Assembly: GCA_963792785.1 (NCBI GenBank)
Contig: CAWBXO010000001.1
Coordinates: forward strand, 620,001 to 684,000
Reading direction: 5' to 3'
Source: CAWIMX01 sp963792785
GTDB taxonomy: Bacteria > Acidobacteriota > Vicinamibacteria > Vicinamibacterales > CAVVIG01
DNA length: 64,000 bases
The position numbers were made by a program, and so were the translations under genes. The notes beneath the pieces are model-generated. The model was given only the letters and a program-made list of their open reading frames with translations. It searched no databases and had not been told where the DNA came from. Below, one piece after another: positions 10,004 through 20,108 of this stretch. Each line of letters opens with the position of its first letter. The stretch's first letter is position 1.

Positions 10004-10052
10004 GGTGCTAGGTGCTAGGTGCTCGGTGCTCGGGTGCTCAGGTGCTCGGGTG
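10004..10052 (-). repeat. 7-8 nt tandem repeat (GGTGCTC-type) over the hisS stop
   Basis: Plus strand reads as successive GGTGCTA, GGTGCTA, GGTGCTC, GGTGCTC, GGGTGCTC, AGGTGCTC, GGGTGA. The inferred hisS stop (10038-10040) lies inside the tract, and the tract ends just before the aspS start. On the coding strand it contains TGA and TAG. Confidence 0.85.
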
Positions 10053-11378
10053 ATGTAAACGTGTGGCGATGTAGCCGCCGCGCCGTCCGCGCGCGCGACG
10101 GGCTGCTGGTGGCCGGTCCGCAGGTCCTTCACGGTCACCTCGCCCTGCGTCCGCTCATCGTCGCCGATCACGGCCACGAAGGGCGACTGGCGCGAGGCGG
10201 CATACTTGAACTGCTTCCCGAGCTTGTCCGACTCCGGGTAGACGTCCACGCGCAGGCCGGCCGCGCGCAGCTCGCCGGCGAGGGCCAGCGCCTCGCCGCG
10301 GCATTCATCGTTCCAGAGGGCCACCAGGACGTCGGCCGGGCCGCTCTCGACGGCGGACGGGAACATGCTCCGCTCCGCCATCACCACGAGGATCCGCTCC
10401 AGGCCCAGCGAGAACCCGCAGGCCGGCACGTCGCGCCCGAGGAACATCCCGACGAGGTGGTCGTACCGGCCGCCGCCACCCAGGCTCCCGGCGAGATCCG
10501 GCACCGCGATCTCCATGATCGCGCCCGTGTAGTACGACAAGCCGCGCGCCAGCGTCGCGTCGATCCGCAGGCGCGCCGCCGCCCGCGGCGAGGCCTCACC
10601 CACCAGCCGGACGATCTCCCGGAGGCCCTCGACCGCCGCCGCCCCAGCCGCGTGATCGCGCAGCAGGTCCGCGAGCCACCCGGGGTCTCCCGAGGCGGCA
10701 TGATCCACGATCGCCGACAGGATCCCGGGCGCGAGCGGCGCCTCACGCGCCGCCAGTTCCTGCTCGACGCCCGCGCGGCCAATCTTGTCGAGCTTGTCGA
10801 GCGCCACGAGCGCCGTCTCGTGCTTCGCTTCCGGCACACCGCCAGCCTCGAGCAGCGCGCGCAGCACGACGCGGTGATTGAGACGCACGACGAAGTCCTG
10901 GAACCCGAGTCTGTCCAGCACCTCGGCGACCGCCGCCAGGATGTCCGCCTCGACGAGCGGCGAGGTCGAGCCGAGGGCGTCGATGTCGCACTGGTAGAAC
11001 TCGCGGAACCGGCCGCTGCGCCGGCCGATCCGCCCGCCACACGGGCTGAATCTGGTAGCGCTTGAAGAACTTCGGCAGCTCGTTCTGGTACTGCGCCACG
11101 ACGCGCGCGAGCGGCACCGTCAGGTCGTACCGCAGCGCCAGGTCCGCCTCGCCGCTCGCCTCGTGCTCGCCGCGCTTCAGGATCTTGAAGATGAGCTTGT
11201 TGCCCTCTTCGCCGTACTTCCCGAGCAGCGTCTCGATGTTCTCGAAGGCCGGCGTCTCGAGCGGCTCGAAGCCGTAGCGCTCGTAGACCGCATCGAACAC
11301 GCCGATCACGTGCTCGCGGCGGCGCACGTCGTCGGGCAGGAAGTCGCGCGTCCCGCTCGGCGGCTTCGTGGATGGCAC
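10038..11378 (-). CDS. hisS: Histidyl-tRNA synthetase (two frameshifts)
   Basis: Class II synthetase charging tRNA-His. GTRDFLPDDVRRREHV opens the protein. YGFEPLETPAFE and RYDLTVPLARVVAQ (motif 1/2 region) follow, then GLSYYTGAIMEIA, GGGRYDHLVGMF and CGFSLGLERILVV (motif 3), and a C-terminal anticodon-binding domain. The start is GTG at 11378. One break near 11035 (VW...RFREFYQ) is solved by removing one G. A second near 10092 gives a natural end, YIATRLHHPST, at the TGA 10038-10040. Without it the frame runs on into aspS, which would be an artefactual fusion. Confidence 0.9.
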
Positions 11379-11433
11379 TAGTTGACCGTACTCGCTGAAG
11401 TACTATCGCGTCCGCGAACCGGATCTCGATGCC

Positions 11434-11644
11434 AACCACAGAGGCACGGAGGCACCGAGGCCCGAGAGCTGCCGCTCGTCGGCGCCGCCTCCGCGGCGCC
11501 TGCGAGGACGAACGATCCGGACACGCAAGGCCCGTATCCCGCGCCCGCCGCCTTGCGTGTCCGGATCGTTCGCCCTCGCGGCCGGCCTGCACGGCAGGCC
11601 GGCGACGACCTCGCGATCCTCCGAGCCTCTGCGTCTCTGTGGTT
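11434..11644. repeat. Nested palindromic element between hisS and carbonic anhydrase
   Basis: A 211-bp element of inverted repeats inside inverted repeats. Outer arms 11434-11460 and 11618-11644 match at 22 of 27 positions (AACCACAGAG...). Inner arms 11509-11530 and 11551-11572 are a perfect 22-bp dyad with a 20-nt loop, and this extends to ~29 bp with one mismatch. Two perfect local hairpins flank the core: 11481-11500 (8-bp stem) and 11581-11603 (10-bp stem, 3-nt loop). The outer right end coincides with the stop codon of the carbonic anhydrase gene. No credible protein is encoded. Confidence 0.85.
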
Positions 11645-12186
11645 CATTGCCTTGGTACTGATTCAGCCGATACGCCCTGCGAGGCCATGTAGTCCAGCCG
11701 GTAGTCCACGTAGCGCTCGGCGTACTCGCGGATCTCGGCCACCTCGGCGTCCGTGAGCCCGCGCCGCACCTTGCCCGGGCTGCCCATCACCAGCGACCGC
11801 GGCGGAATCGTCGCGCCCTCGACGAGCAGCGTCCCGGCGGCGACAATCGACTCCTCGCCCACCGTCGCCCCGTTCAGGACAATCGCGCTCATCCCGATCA
11901 GGCAGCGGTCCCCGATCGTGCAGCCGTGGATCACAGCCGCGTGCCCGATCGTCACCTCGTCGCCAATCGTCGTCGGGTGCGTGTCCTTCATGACGTGCAC
12001 GACGGTGCCGTCCTGGATGTTCGTCCGGCGGCCGATGCGGATGCGGTGCACGTCGCCCCGCACGACCGCGCACATCCAGACACTCGACGCCTCGCCGATC
12101 TCGACGTCTCCGATGACCTGCGCGCTCTCGTCGATGTACGCGGTGGGATCGACGCGGGGCAGGACCCCGCGGAAGGGGCGAAGCAT
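11644..12186 (-). CDS. Gamma-class carbonic anhydrase family protein
   Basis: Left-handed beta-helix (hexapeptide repeat) protein of the gamma-carbonic anhydrase/YrdA/CaiE family, 180 residues. Repeats run from ~residue 14 to 130. Metal-ligand His residues are seen in DGTVVHVMKD and TIGHAAVIHGC, the expected three-His arrangement. Whether it hydrates CO2 or has another function cannot be told from the sequence. It is transcribed on the minus strand toward hisS, with the palindromic element between them. Confidence 0.88.
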   Translation of the reverse strand: MLRPFRGVLPRVDPTAYIDESAQVIGDVEIGEASSVWMCAVVRGDVHRIRIGRRTNIQDGTVVHVMKDTHPTTIGDEVTIGHAAVIHGCTIGDRCLIGMSAIVLNGATVGEESIVAAGTLLVEGATIPPRSLVMGSPGKVRRGLTDAEVAEIREYAERYVDYRLDYMASQGVSAESVPRQ

Positions 12187-12201
12187 GGGGGAATTATAGA
12201 G

Positions 12202-12318
12202 GGTCGGGTGCGGTCGGGTGGGTCGGGTCGGTCGGGTCGGTCGGGTGGACCGGTCGGCTCATCCACCTACCTGACCCACCCGACCCACCCGACCAACCCG
12301 ACCGACCTGACCGACCCA
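12202..12318. repeat. Inverted short-period repeat (GGTCGGGT / ACCCGACC)
   Basis: The left arm (12202-12257) is repeated GGTCGGGT-like units and the right arm (12264-12318) is repeated ACCCGACC-like units. The whole tract can fold into one long imperfect hairpin of ~55 bp with a short loop. It begins 2 nt after the stop of the multiheme cytochrome gene, so it is that gene's 3' end and perhaps the operon terminator. The same unit recurs after accB near 60 kb. Confidence 0.85.
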
Positions 12319-12320
12319 GC

Positions 12321-15186
12321 CTAGTTCGCGTTCTGCGTGCGCGGCGTCGGGCCGCCGCGGAGCGTCAGGATGTAGTCGCGGATCGCCCGCATCTGCGCCT
12401 CGGCGTCGCCGCCGAGCTGCGGTGTAGTACGACTGCGGGGTAGATCCGGCCAGAAGGCAGGCATCCGCGTGCCGGGCAGGATTGCCGACGGCTCCCGCAG
12501 CCAGTTCAGCATCCAGTCCGCCTGGAGCCGCTCGTGCGCCATTCGCAGATCCGGCGCCAGGTTCGCGGTCGGCTGGTCGCTTCGGAATCGTCCCGAGCAC
12601 GTGGCACTGCTGGCACTTGAGCAGGGTCGAACAGCTCCAGACCCGTCGCCTTAGCGGACGCCGTCAGGACGATCTCCGGCTGCGTCTGGAACGGTCCGAC
12701 GGTATTGGACACCGCGCCGAAGTAGCTGATCACGGTGTTCAGGTTCGGATCGTCCAGACCGAAGGTCGGCATCCGCACGTTCAGCCACGGCCGGATCGCG
12801 ATCGGCCCGCGCAGGAACGCATAGAGCCAGTCGGGCTGCACGCGCGCGCCTTCGGGCGTCAGCATCGGCGGGCCGAGCGACGGCTCCGCCACCAGCTTCA
12901 GGAAGTCGCCGCCGTCGCCCTCGATGATGTGGCAGCCGACACAGTTGCGCCGGTGCACCAGGTTGCGGCCGTCCCGGATGAACGCCAGCCGCGCCGTCGG
13001 CGCCGGCACCCGAGCCGGGGGCTGGATGTCGCGCTGGAAGCTCATGATCGCCGTGGAGAGCCGCTCGACCTCGACGTCGCTGAACTCGAAGTTCGGCATG
13101 CGCAGCTTGTCGAGCGGCTGCAGCACGCGCCCCTCGTCGAAGATGCCGCGGATCGTGCAGCTTGTGCTCGAACCAGCCGAGCTTGTCGTGGTGTGCGGGA
13201 TGTCGCTTGACGAACGCGAAGTCGAGGCGCGTCACCAGCTTGCTGCCCTCCTCCGAGAGCTCCGTGCCGATCGGCTGCGCGTTCTCGAAGCCCTTGATGT
13301 CGTGGCAGCTGAAGCAGCCGTACCGGCTGATCACGCGCTGTCCCAGTTCGATCTGCTTCGCCTGCGGATCCAGCTTCGCGAGCTCGGCCTGCGCCTCCTC
13401 GAACGGCATGACGTTCTTGTAAGTAGTCGAGCAGCACATCGTCGACGTCCGCGTCGGTCGGCGTCGCCTTGCGCCTGCATCGCCGCCGCCGGACCCTTGA
13501 GGCCGCTCAGGTACGTCGCGACGTCGGCCGCCTGCGCGTCGGTGAGGCGCAGGTTCGGCATGTAGCGTGTCCGGGCTGAAGTGCTTCGGGTCGCGCACCC
13601 AGTCGTAGATCCACTCGTAGGTCGTCTTGTTGCCGATGTTCTCGAGCGGCTGGCCGAACGTCCGGTGCGGACCGCACCTCGCTCGCGCGACCCTCGTCGA
13701 CCACGTGGCAGCCCAGGCAGCCGATCGACTTGACGATCTTCTTCGCCGCGCTTGGCGTCGCCCCGCGGCGGGTTCGCCACGGCGGACTCGTGCCGGCTCG
13801 GAGTTCGCGAACAGGTACGCCACGACCGCGTTGATCTCGACTTCGTTGCGCACCGCGTCTTCCGGCGCGCTGAGTTCGAGTTGTACCAGAACCGCGGCAT
13901 CCACGTGGTCGGCTTCACCGCTTCGGATTGCGGATCCAGGTCTTCACCCAGTCCGGCGTCAGCTTCGAGTCGATGTGCGTGAGGATCGGCCCCGGCTTCC
14001 GCTCGTTCTCGAAGCCCTGCGTCTTGTGGCACGCGTAGCAGCCCGCGCGCTCGAACGTTCGCGTACGCCACGTTCAGCCGCGTCGCTTTCGGGATGAACA
14101 CCTGCTGCTTGTGGCACTTCGCGCACGACGCTTCCGTCATCTGCGTCGGGAGCATCGGGTAGTCCCAGCTCTCGGGCTCCGTCCAGCCGTACTTCTGCTC
14201 CCACGCCTCCTTCTGCTCTTCCGAGCCCGGCGTGTGGAACGTCGTCGCGAAGCTGACCGACTGCCCCTGGCCCTCGTGGCACACCGTGCAGCCGATGTGC
14301 TCGATCGGATGCGGCGAGCTTGCTGCCGAGGTACACGTCGAGGTTCGGGTGGGTCTTGAACGGCTGCGGATAGTCCTCGTAGCCGATCTTGTCGATCGCC
14401 AGATGGCAGGTCTCGCAGCGGTCCATCTTCGGGATCGTCGGATGAAGTTCACGTCGTCGACGACGTTCGGCAGGATCACCTGCTGAATCGTGATCGTCGG
14501 CGCCATGAAGTCGAGGAGCGGCGCGTCGCGGAAGTAGGTCTTGACGGACGCTCGGGGCGAGGACGTCGAGCGTGCCTTCGCAGGCGCTTCTGCTCCGCGT
14601 TGATGTCGTCGATCTGGGCCTGGATGTTCGCGGCCTGTCCCGTGATCTCGCCGAGCTGATTCTGGATGCCCTTCCGCTCCGCCAGCGTCTTCTCGAGCTC
14701 GAGGTTCAGGTCGTTCAGTCGCGAGGCCTGCCCCTCGATGTCGGCCTGCCGCGCCTCGAGACCCGTCTTGCCGGCGGCGCGGTCCGCCTCGAAGGCGTAC
14801 CGATCGCTGTCGTAGGTGGCCTTGGCGAATGGTATCACGCTGGTCTGCACGCGAAACAGCCGGCTCTCGACGTCGGCGAGCTGGCCGTTCAGCTCGTCGA
14901 CCTTCGCCTGGTTCGCCTGGACCTGCTGCCTGCGCGGCCGTCTCCTGCTGCTCGAGCTGATCCAGCTTCGTGCGGTCGACGCTGCGCTGCGCCTGCTCCA
15001 GGCTGCGCCTGCGTGACCTGGTACTGCAGCTCGGCGAACTGCCGCTGCGTGCTCTTCCACTCGCGGTCGAAGTCGTCCCAGACCATCCAGATCGACGGAC
15101 AGGAACAGGAACAGGCTCGACGCCGCGAAGACGACGTTCAGGAAGTCGACGTTGTAGGCGTGCCCGACGCCCTTCTTTTCAGCCAT
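12321..15186 (-). CDS. Membrane-anchored octaheme c-type cytochrome with coiled coil (many frameshifts)
   Basis: Large cytochrome (~940 residues once repaired) that ends the bc-type respiratory operon. The N-terminus has one membrane segment (FLNVVFAASSLFLFLSV). A long coiled coil follows (QANQAKVDELNGQLADVESR; NDLNLELEKTLAERKGIQNQ). Then come eight heme c motifs in order: CETCH, CTVCH, CAKCH, CYACH, CLGCH, CFSCH, CVGCH, CQQCH (from ~14415 down to ~12600). The C-terminus is MLNWLREPSAILPGTRMPAF...YILTLRGG. About twenty single-base frame breaks split it into fragments, but homologous sequence continues across every break. It probably takes electrons from the Rieske/cytochrome b core on the periplasmic face (inference). 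Confidence 0.8.
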
Positions 15187-15207
15187 GATCAGATATTGAA
15201 GAAGAAT

Positions 15208-16272
15208 TCAGAGATATGCGACGATGTACTTCAGGTTGAAGATCCAGCGCGCCAGCATCTTGATCGGCAGCGCCATCATCATCAGGAAGAGGAACGCCGC
15301 CCACGTAGTACCGCGCCGCGCCCATCTTCTCGTAATACGACTTGAACACGGTCTTCGCGAGGATGACCGGCAGCGCGAAGACGTAGAACAGCACGAGCAG
15401 CGATCCCGAAGATCTCGCGTATGAACCAGTTCCGCCGGCAGGGCCATCCCGAACGCCCGCACCCAGATGTACTCGGACAGGTTGACGTTGGTCAGCGCCT
15501 CGAGCTTGTGGAGGTCCCAGAACTCGAAGGGCCCGAAGAAGTTCCAGTTCGGCCCGCGCAGGAACGTGCCCGAGCACGATGAGCGACGCACCACAGGACC
15601 ACGAACCCGAACAGGAAGATCGTGATCTCGGCCTTCCGCTCGGTGAACGTGAAATAGCCGTTCCCCTTCGGGTTCTTGTCGATGTACGGGATGCAGATCA
15701 GGCCGACGATGATGAGCCCCGGGCAGCACCACGCCGGCGAGCCACGGGTCGAAGTAGACCAGCATCTCCTGCAGCCCGAGGAAGTACCACGGGGCCTTCG
15801 ACGGATTCGGCGTGAGCGCCGGTTGGCCGGCTGCTCGAGCGGCGCCTTGAGCAGGATCGACCAGACGATCAGGATCACGCGTGCACACGATGAGCGCGAT
15901 GAGCTCGGTGTACACCAGGTCCGGCCAGACCCACACGCGGTCCGACTCGGCCTTCTCAATCGGCCCGTGGCCGGCCGCGATCCGCCGATCGTTCAGCACC
16001 GCCTCGCGAATCGAGTACCACGTGAAGAACACGAGCAGGAAGATCAGCCCGACGATCGGCACGTTGTCCGGCTTGGTGACGATCAGCCGGAAGTTGGGGT
16101 CGAGGGAGCCGAGCCCGAAGAACAGCACGAGGACCGCCAGAATGGCGTAGCCGACGCCTTTCGACGCGGCGCGCTCGCGCTTCCACACGAGGAGCACGAG
16201 CGACGCGCACGCCAGGAGGAAGAAGCGGCGCGGATCCGCGATCGAGTTGATGATGCCTTTGACGAAGTCCAC
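15208..16272 (-). CDS. Cytochrome b C-terminal (subunit IV-like) protein, frameshifted
   Basis: Integral membrane subunit corresponding to the C-terminal half of cytochrome b. It begins with extra N-terminal helices (FFLLACASLVLLVW; GVGYAILAVLVLFFGLG; IVGLIFLLVFFTWYSI). The subunit-IV signature PNPSKAPWYFLGLQEML follows, then further helices (GVVLPGLIIVGLICIPYI; ITIFLFGFVVLWC). Frame breaks occur near 15892, 15830, 15728, 15580, 15420 and 15300. The final frame gives ...MLARWIFNLKYIVAYL. It sits 16 nt after the cytochrome b core gene and 21 nt before the octaheme cytochrome. Confidence 0.85.
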   Translation of the reverse strand: MDFVKGIINSIADPRRFFLLACASLVLLVWKRERAASKGVGYAILAVLVLFFGLGSLDPNFRLIVTKPDNVPIVGLIFLLVFFTWYSIREAVLNDRRIAAGHGPIEKAESDRVWVWPDLVYTELIALIVCTRDPDRLVDPAQGAARAAGQPALTPNPSKAPWYFLGLQEMLVYFDPWLAGVVLPGAHHRRPDLHPVHRQEPEGERLFHVHRAEGRDHDLPVRVRGPVVRRSSCSGTFLRGPNWNFFGPFEFWDLHKLEALTNVNLSEYIWVRAFGMALPAELVHTRDLRDRCSCCSTSSRCRSSSRRPCSSRITRRWARRGTTWAAFLFLMMMALPIKMLARWIFNLKYIVAYL

Positions 16273-16288
16273 AGCTCTCTCCTGATGC

Positions 16289-17104
16289 CTACATCGGCCC
16301 CGAGATGCCGCCGTCCTTGCGCACGCGCCAGAAGTGCACGGCCATCAGGACGGCGATCCCGAGCGGGAGCCCCACGCAGTGCAGCACGTAGAAGCGCAGC
16401 AGCGCGCCCTCCCCGACGAACGAGCCGCCGAGCAGCGCGAACCGCGCGTCGTCGTAGGCGTGGATGAGCGGCACGTTGCCCAGCTTGAGCAGCGCCGCAC
16501 CCGGCCCTTCGTGGCCGAGGAACGGCGTCGCGCGGGCCATGTTCGAGCCGACGGTGATGGCCCAGATGGCCAGCTGGTCCCACGGCAGCAGGTAGCCCGT
16601 GAAGGAGAGCAGCAGCGTGAGCACGAGCATGATCACGCCGACCGACCAGTTGAACTCGCGCGGCGGCTTGTAGGAGCCCGTCATGAACACGCGGAACATG
16701 TGCAGCCACACCGTGATGACCATGGCGTGCGCGCCCCACCGGTGCATCTCGCGCATGATGCCGAGGGGCACGTGCTCGCGCAGGCCCACGATGTCCGTGT
16801 AGGCGTACTCGAGCGTGGGCCGGTAGTAGAACATCAGCAGCAGGCCCGTGAACGTGAGCACGAGGAACAGGAAGAAGCTCAGCCCGCCCATGCACCACGT
16901 GTAGCGCAGCTTCACGCCCGACTTCCGGATGCGGACCGGGTGCAGGTGCAGGAAGACGTTCGACAGCATCACCAGCACGCGGTTGCGGTCGCTCGTCGGC
17001 GAGCCGTGGCGGAACACCGAGGTCCAGGCCTGGGTCTCCGTCAGCCAGTTCCACAGGCGGCCCAGCGCGCCTTCGTTCGGATCGATCGTTTTCGTCTCAG
17101 CCAT
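16289..17104 (-). CDS. Cytochrome b N-terminal core subunit (b6-like)
   Basis: Di-heme quinol-oxidising core of a split (b6f/bc-type) complex, 271 residues and intact. Heme-ligand His residues are visible in REMHRWGAHAMV, WLHMFRVFMTG, YVLHCVGLP and AVHFWRVRKDGG. LSFTGYLLPWDQLAIWA is the conserved helix C/quinol-site region. There are four to five membrane helices. It is separated from the subunit-IV-like gene, as in cyanobacteria and many non-proteobacterial lineages. Confidence 0.93.
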   Translation of the reverse strand: MAETKTIDPNEGALGRLWNWLTETQAWTSVFRHGSPTSDRNRVLVMLSNVFLHLHPVRIRKSGVKLRYTWCMGGLSFFLFLVLTFTGLLLMFYYRPTLEYAYTDIVGLREHVPLGIMREMHRWGAHAMVITVWLHMFRVFMTGSYKPPREFNWSVGVIMLVLTLLLSFTGYLLPWDQLAIWAITVGSNMARATPFLGHEGPGAALLKLGNVPLIHAYDDARFALLGGSFVGEGALLRFYVLHCVGLPLGIAVLMAVHFWRVRKDGGISGPM

Positions 17105-17120
17105 ATATAACGTGTCGTCG

Positions 17121-17807
17121 TTACGCTTTAAGGAATGCGTCCGGATCCGTCCACTGCCCGAGTTCCTGCTGGAAGTGCCGGCTCTTGTCCACCAGGATCT
17201 GTCCGTCGTCGGCGAGCGAGATCGCCGCGCGCTCGAGCGGCCGCGGCGCGGGCCCCTCGAAGTTGATGCCCGTCAGGCGGAACCCGCTGCCGTGGCACGG
17301 GCACTTGAACTTGTTCTCCGCGGCCAGGTAGTTCGGCGTGCAGCCCAGGTGCGTGCAGACCGCGATGAGCGCGTAGAACCCCGCGAAGTCCGGTGCGACG
17401 TCCTCGTCCGTGATGCGCACGATCCAGACGCCGAAGCTGTCCTTCCAGCGCTCGTCGACGCCGAGGCCGTATTCGGCCGGGAACCCCGCCTTGAACTGCT
17501 GCGGCGGCTCGTTGAGCACGTTGGGAAACATGAACCGGCCGGTGGCGGCCAGCGCCGCCGCCGACGCGGCCGAGAACGCGCCCCACGCCAGGCCGATCCA
17601 GCCGCGGCGCGTCAGGAGCGGCGACTGGTCGTCCGCCGCGCGGGCGGGCGCGGCCGGCTTCGCGGCGGGCGCGGCCTTTGCCGCCGCTCCCCCGGCCGAA
17701 GCCACTGAGGTCGTCTTCCCGGCGAGATCCGGCACCGGGGCCGCAGCCGGCTTCGGCGCCGCGGCGGGCGGCGGCGTACCGGCGGGAGGGGTCTGTTCGT
17801 CTGCCAT
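17121..17807 (-). CDS. Rieske iron-sulfur protein
   Basis: [2Fe-2S] subunit of the quinol-oxidising complex, 228 residues. An Ala/Pro-rich leader precedes a twin-arginine-like membrane anchor (LTRRGWIGLAWGAFSAASAA). Cluster ligands are CTHLGC and CPCHGSGF near the C-terminus. The long low-complexity N-terminus (~residues 5-60) is unusual and probably stays in the cytoplasm. It lies between the HEAT-repeat protein and the cytochrome b core in the same operon. Confidence 0.94.
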   Translation of the reverse strand: MADEQTPPAGTPPPAAAPKPAAAPVPDLAGKTTSVASAGGAAAKAAPAAKPAAPARAADDQSPLLTRRGWIGLAWGAFSAASAAALAATGRFMFPNVLNEPPQQFKAGFPAEYGLGVDERWKDSFGVWIVRITDEDVAPDFAGFYALIAVCTHLGCTPNYLAAENKFKCPCHGSGFRLTGINFEGPAPRPLERAAISLADDGQILVDKSRHFQQELGQWTDPDAFLKA

Positions 17808-17831
17808 GATGTATATGAGTCCTCTTACCTG

Positions 17832-18728
17832 CTAGCTTCCGTAATCCTGAAGCGCGGAGATCGCGGCCTCGCGAACCTTGAGACTCTTGTCGTCCTGGCT
17901 CAGCGTCTGGATGGCCGGCCTGAGATCGACCGCTTTCAGCGCCGCAGCGGCACGCACGCCGCTGATCATCACGTCGGACACCGGATCCACGTCGTCCTCG
18001 GGCCGCGCCTCGCGCCGCACCGCCTGCTCGAGGTACGGCCGATCCAGCATCTGGCCCAGCACCGGCACGCCCGCGGCGCTGCCGTGGCGCGCGAGCGCCA
18101 CCGCCGCGTTCCAGCGGACGTCAGGCGCCTCGTCGCGCAACGCCGCCGTCAGCGTCTCGATCTGCGCGTCCCCGGGCAGCGCCCCGAGCGCGTACACCAC
18201 CATCTTCCGGATGCCCGCGTCGCCCGACTCGTAGAGCGGCATGAGCCGCGCTGCCACGGCCGGGTCGCTGGACGACCCCAGCGCCCAGATCGCCGTGATC
18301 TGGGTCTCGCTGTCCGCATCCTCGAGCGCGTCGGTCAGGTCCTGGACAGCGTCGGCGGGCAGCGGCGGGTCCAGGCGGCCGATGGCCAGCGCCAGGTAGC
18401 GCCGTACGCGGGGGTCATCGTCCTTCGAGGCCTCGAACGCCTTGACCAGCGCGGGCACCAGCGCGCGATCGGCGCGGACCTCCGGGTCCGACATCAGGCG
18501 CGACAGCTCGTACGCCGCGGGCCAGCGGCGGCTCGTGCCGCCCGTCTCGACCTCGGCGAGATAGTCCTGGGCCGTCCGCCGATCCGTCAGGAGCGAGCGG
18601 AACCCGACATACACCAGCACCGCGATCCCAACCACGGCGAGGGGGATCAGAAAAAACTGAACAGCGAGAGCTGGTGCGGCAACGAGCGGATTTCGAGGCG
18701 CGGTCTCGCGCTCGATGAGCTTATCCAT
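17832..18728 (-). CDS. HEAT-repeat protein with N-terminal membrane anchor
   Basis: First gene of the respiratory operon, 298 residues. A single membrane segment (VQFFLIPLAVVGIAVLVYVG) is followed by five or more HEAT/PBS-lyase-like repeats with recurring motifs such as DDDPRVRRYLALAIGRL, DSETQITAIWALGS and DEAPDVRWNAAVALARHG. The position directly before the Rieske gene suggests an accessory or assembly role in the bc-type complex. That is inference; no catalytic motif is present. Confidence 0.82.
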   Translation of the reverse strand: MDKLIERETAPRNPLVAAPALAVQFFLIPLAVVGIAVLVYVGFRSLLTDRRTAQDYLAEVETGGTSRRWPAAYELSRLMSDPEVRADRALVPALVKAFEASKDDDPRVRRYLALAIGRLDPPLPADAVQDLTDALEDADSETQITAIWALGSSSDPAVAARLMPLYESGDAGIRKMVVYALGALPGDAQIETLTAALRDEAPDVRWNAAVALARHGSAAGVPVLGQMLDRPYLEQAVRREARPEDDVDPVSDVMISGVRAAAALKAVDLRPAIQTLSQDDKSLKVREAAISALQDYGS

Positions 18729-18775
18729 GGACCGGGAAGACGACGCAGAAACCAGAAGATCCCAAAGACGGGTAA

Positions 18776-18805
18776 GTTTTACTACGTAAACTCTTTAGCG
18801 GTCAA
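18776..18805 (-). promoter_or_regulatory. Candidate promoter of the respiratory operon
   Basis: Minus strand TTGACC (18800-18805), an 18-nt spacer and TAAAAC (18776-18781) lie ~48 nt before the HEAT-repeat gene. The -10 is weak. TTTAC-tac-GTAAA (18779-18791) makes a small dyad over the same place. Confidence 0.35.
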
Positions 18806-18829
18806 GCGGGGCGGGTCGGCAGGGTCTGA

Positions 18830-18862
18830 GGCGGAAGACCGGCGAAAATCCGGTCTTCCGCC
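18830..18862 (-). terminator. Hairpin after ilvC
   Basis: A perfect 13-bp stem (18830-18842 with 18850-18862, GGCGGAAGACCGG arm) and a 7-nt AT-rich loop start 18 nt past the inferred ilvC stop. No T-tract follows on the minus strand, so termination would need help. The hairpin is the likely 3' end of the pheA-ilvDBNC mRNA. Confidence 0.65.
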
Positions 18863-18879
18863 CGACAAATTCGCGTGGC

Positions 18880-19923
<1,044 letters not shown>

Positions 19924-19952
19924 GAGACGTGTCCTCTTTTTCCTATGCTCGT

Positions 19953-20040
19953 GGGGCCCCACCCCCACTCGCGATCACGCTGCCTTCGGGTCCCTCGGCC
20001 TCGAGCGTAGACTCTCGGCCTCGGGCCGTCGGCGCGGGGC
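19953..20040. repeat. GC-rich element shared with the accC 5' region
   Basis: It begins GGGGCCCCACCCCC (19953-19966); the identical 14 nt occur at 59879-59892 before accC. About 70 further bases after each copy show patchy similarity (GC-rich, repeated CTCGGCCT). Each copy lies 15-30 nt upstream of a minus-strand start codon and is followed on the plus side by a short-period repeat tract. Confidence 0.5.
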
Positions 20041-20108
20041 CCAGTTCCTCAGTTCCTCAGTTCCCCAGTTCCCCAGTTCCCCAGCTCCTCAGTTCCTCAG
20101 CTTCCTCA
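20041..20108 (-). repeat. 8-nt tandem repeat after ilvN
   Basis: About eight units of AGTTCCTC/AGTTCCCC (coding strand CTGAGGAA/CTGGGGAA). The tract starts at the inferred ilvN stop (20106-20108). Because the period is 8, the repeated TGA falls in successive reading frames. Related units occur after coaE and pepP. Confidence 0.9.

Noticed and set aside
9671..10921. In-frame HisRS-AspRS fusion protein
   Set aside because: The open frame crosses the gap only because of indels and the repeat tract; correcting one base gives a natural HisRS end at 10038, and AspRS has its own ATG at 10000.
11434..11644. Insertion sequence
   Set aside because: No transposase and no target-site duplication could be seen; at most a non-autonomous element.
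11382..11756. ORFs inside the nested palindrome
   Set aside because: They arise from hairpin sequence on both strands with mirrored Arg/Pro-rich translations; no ribosome site or homology.
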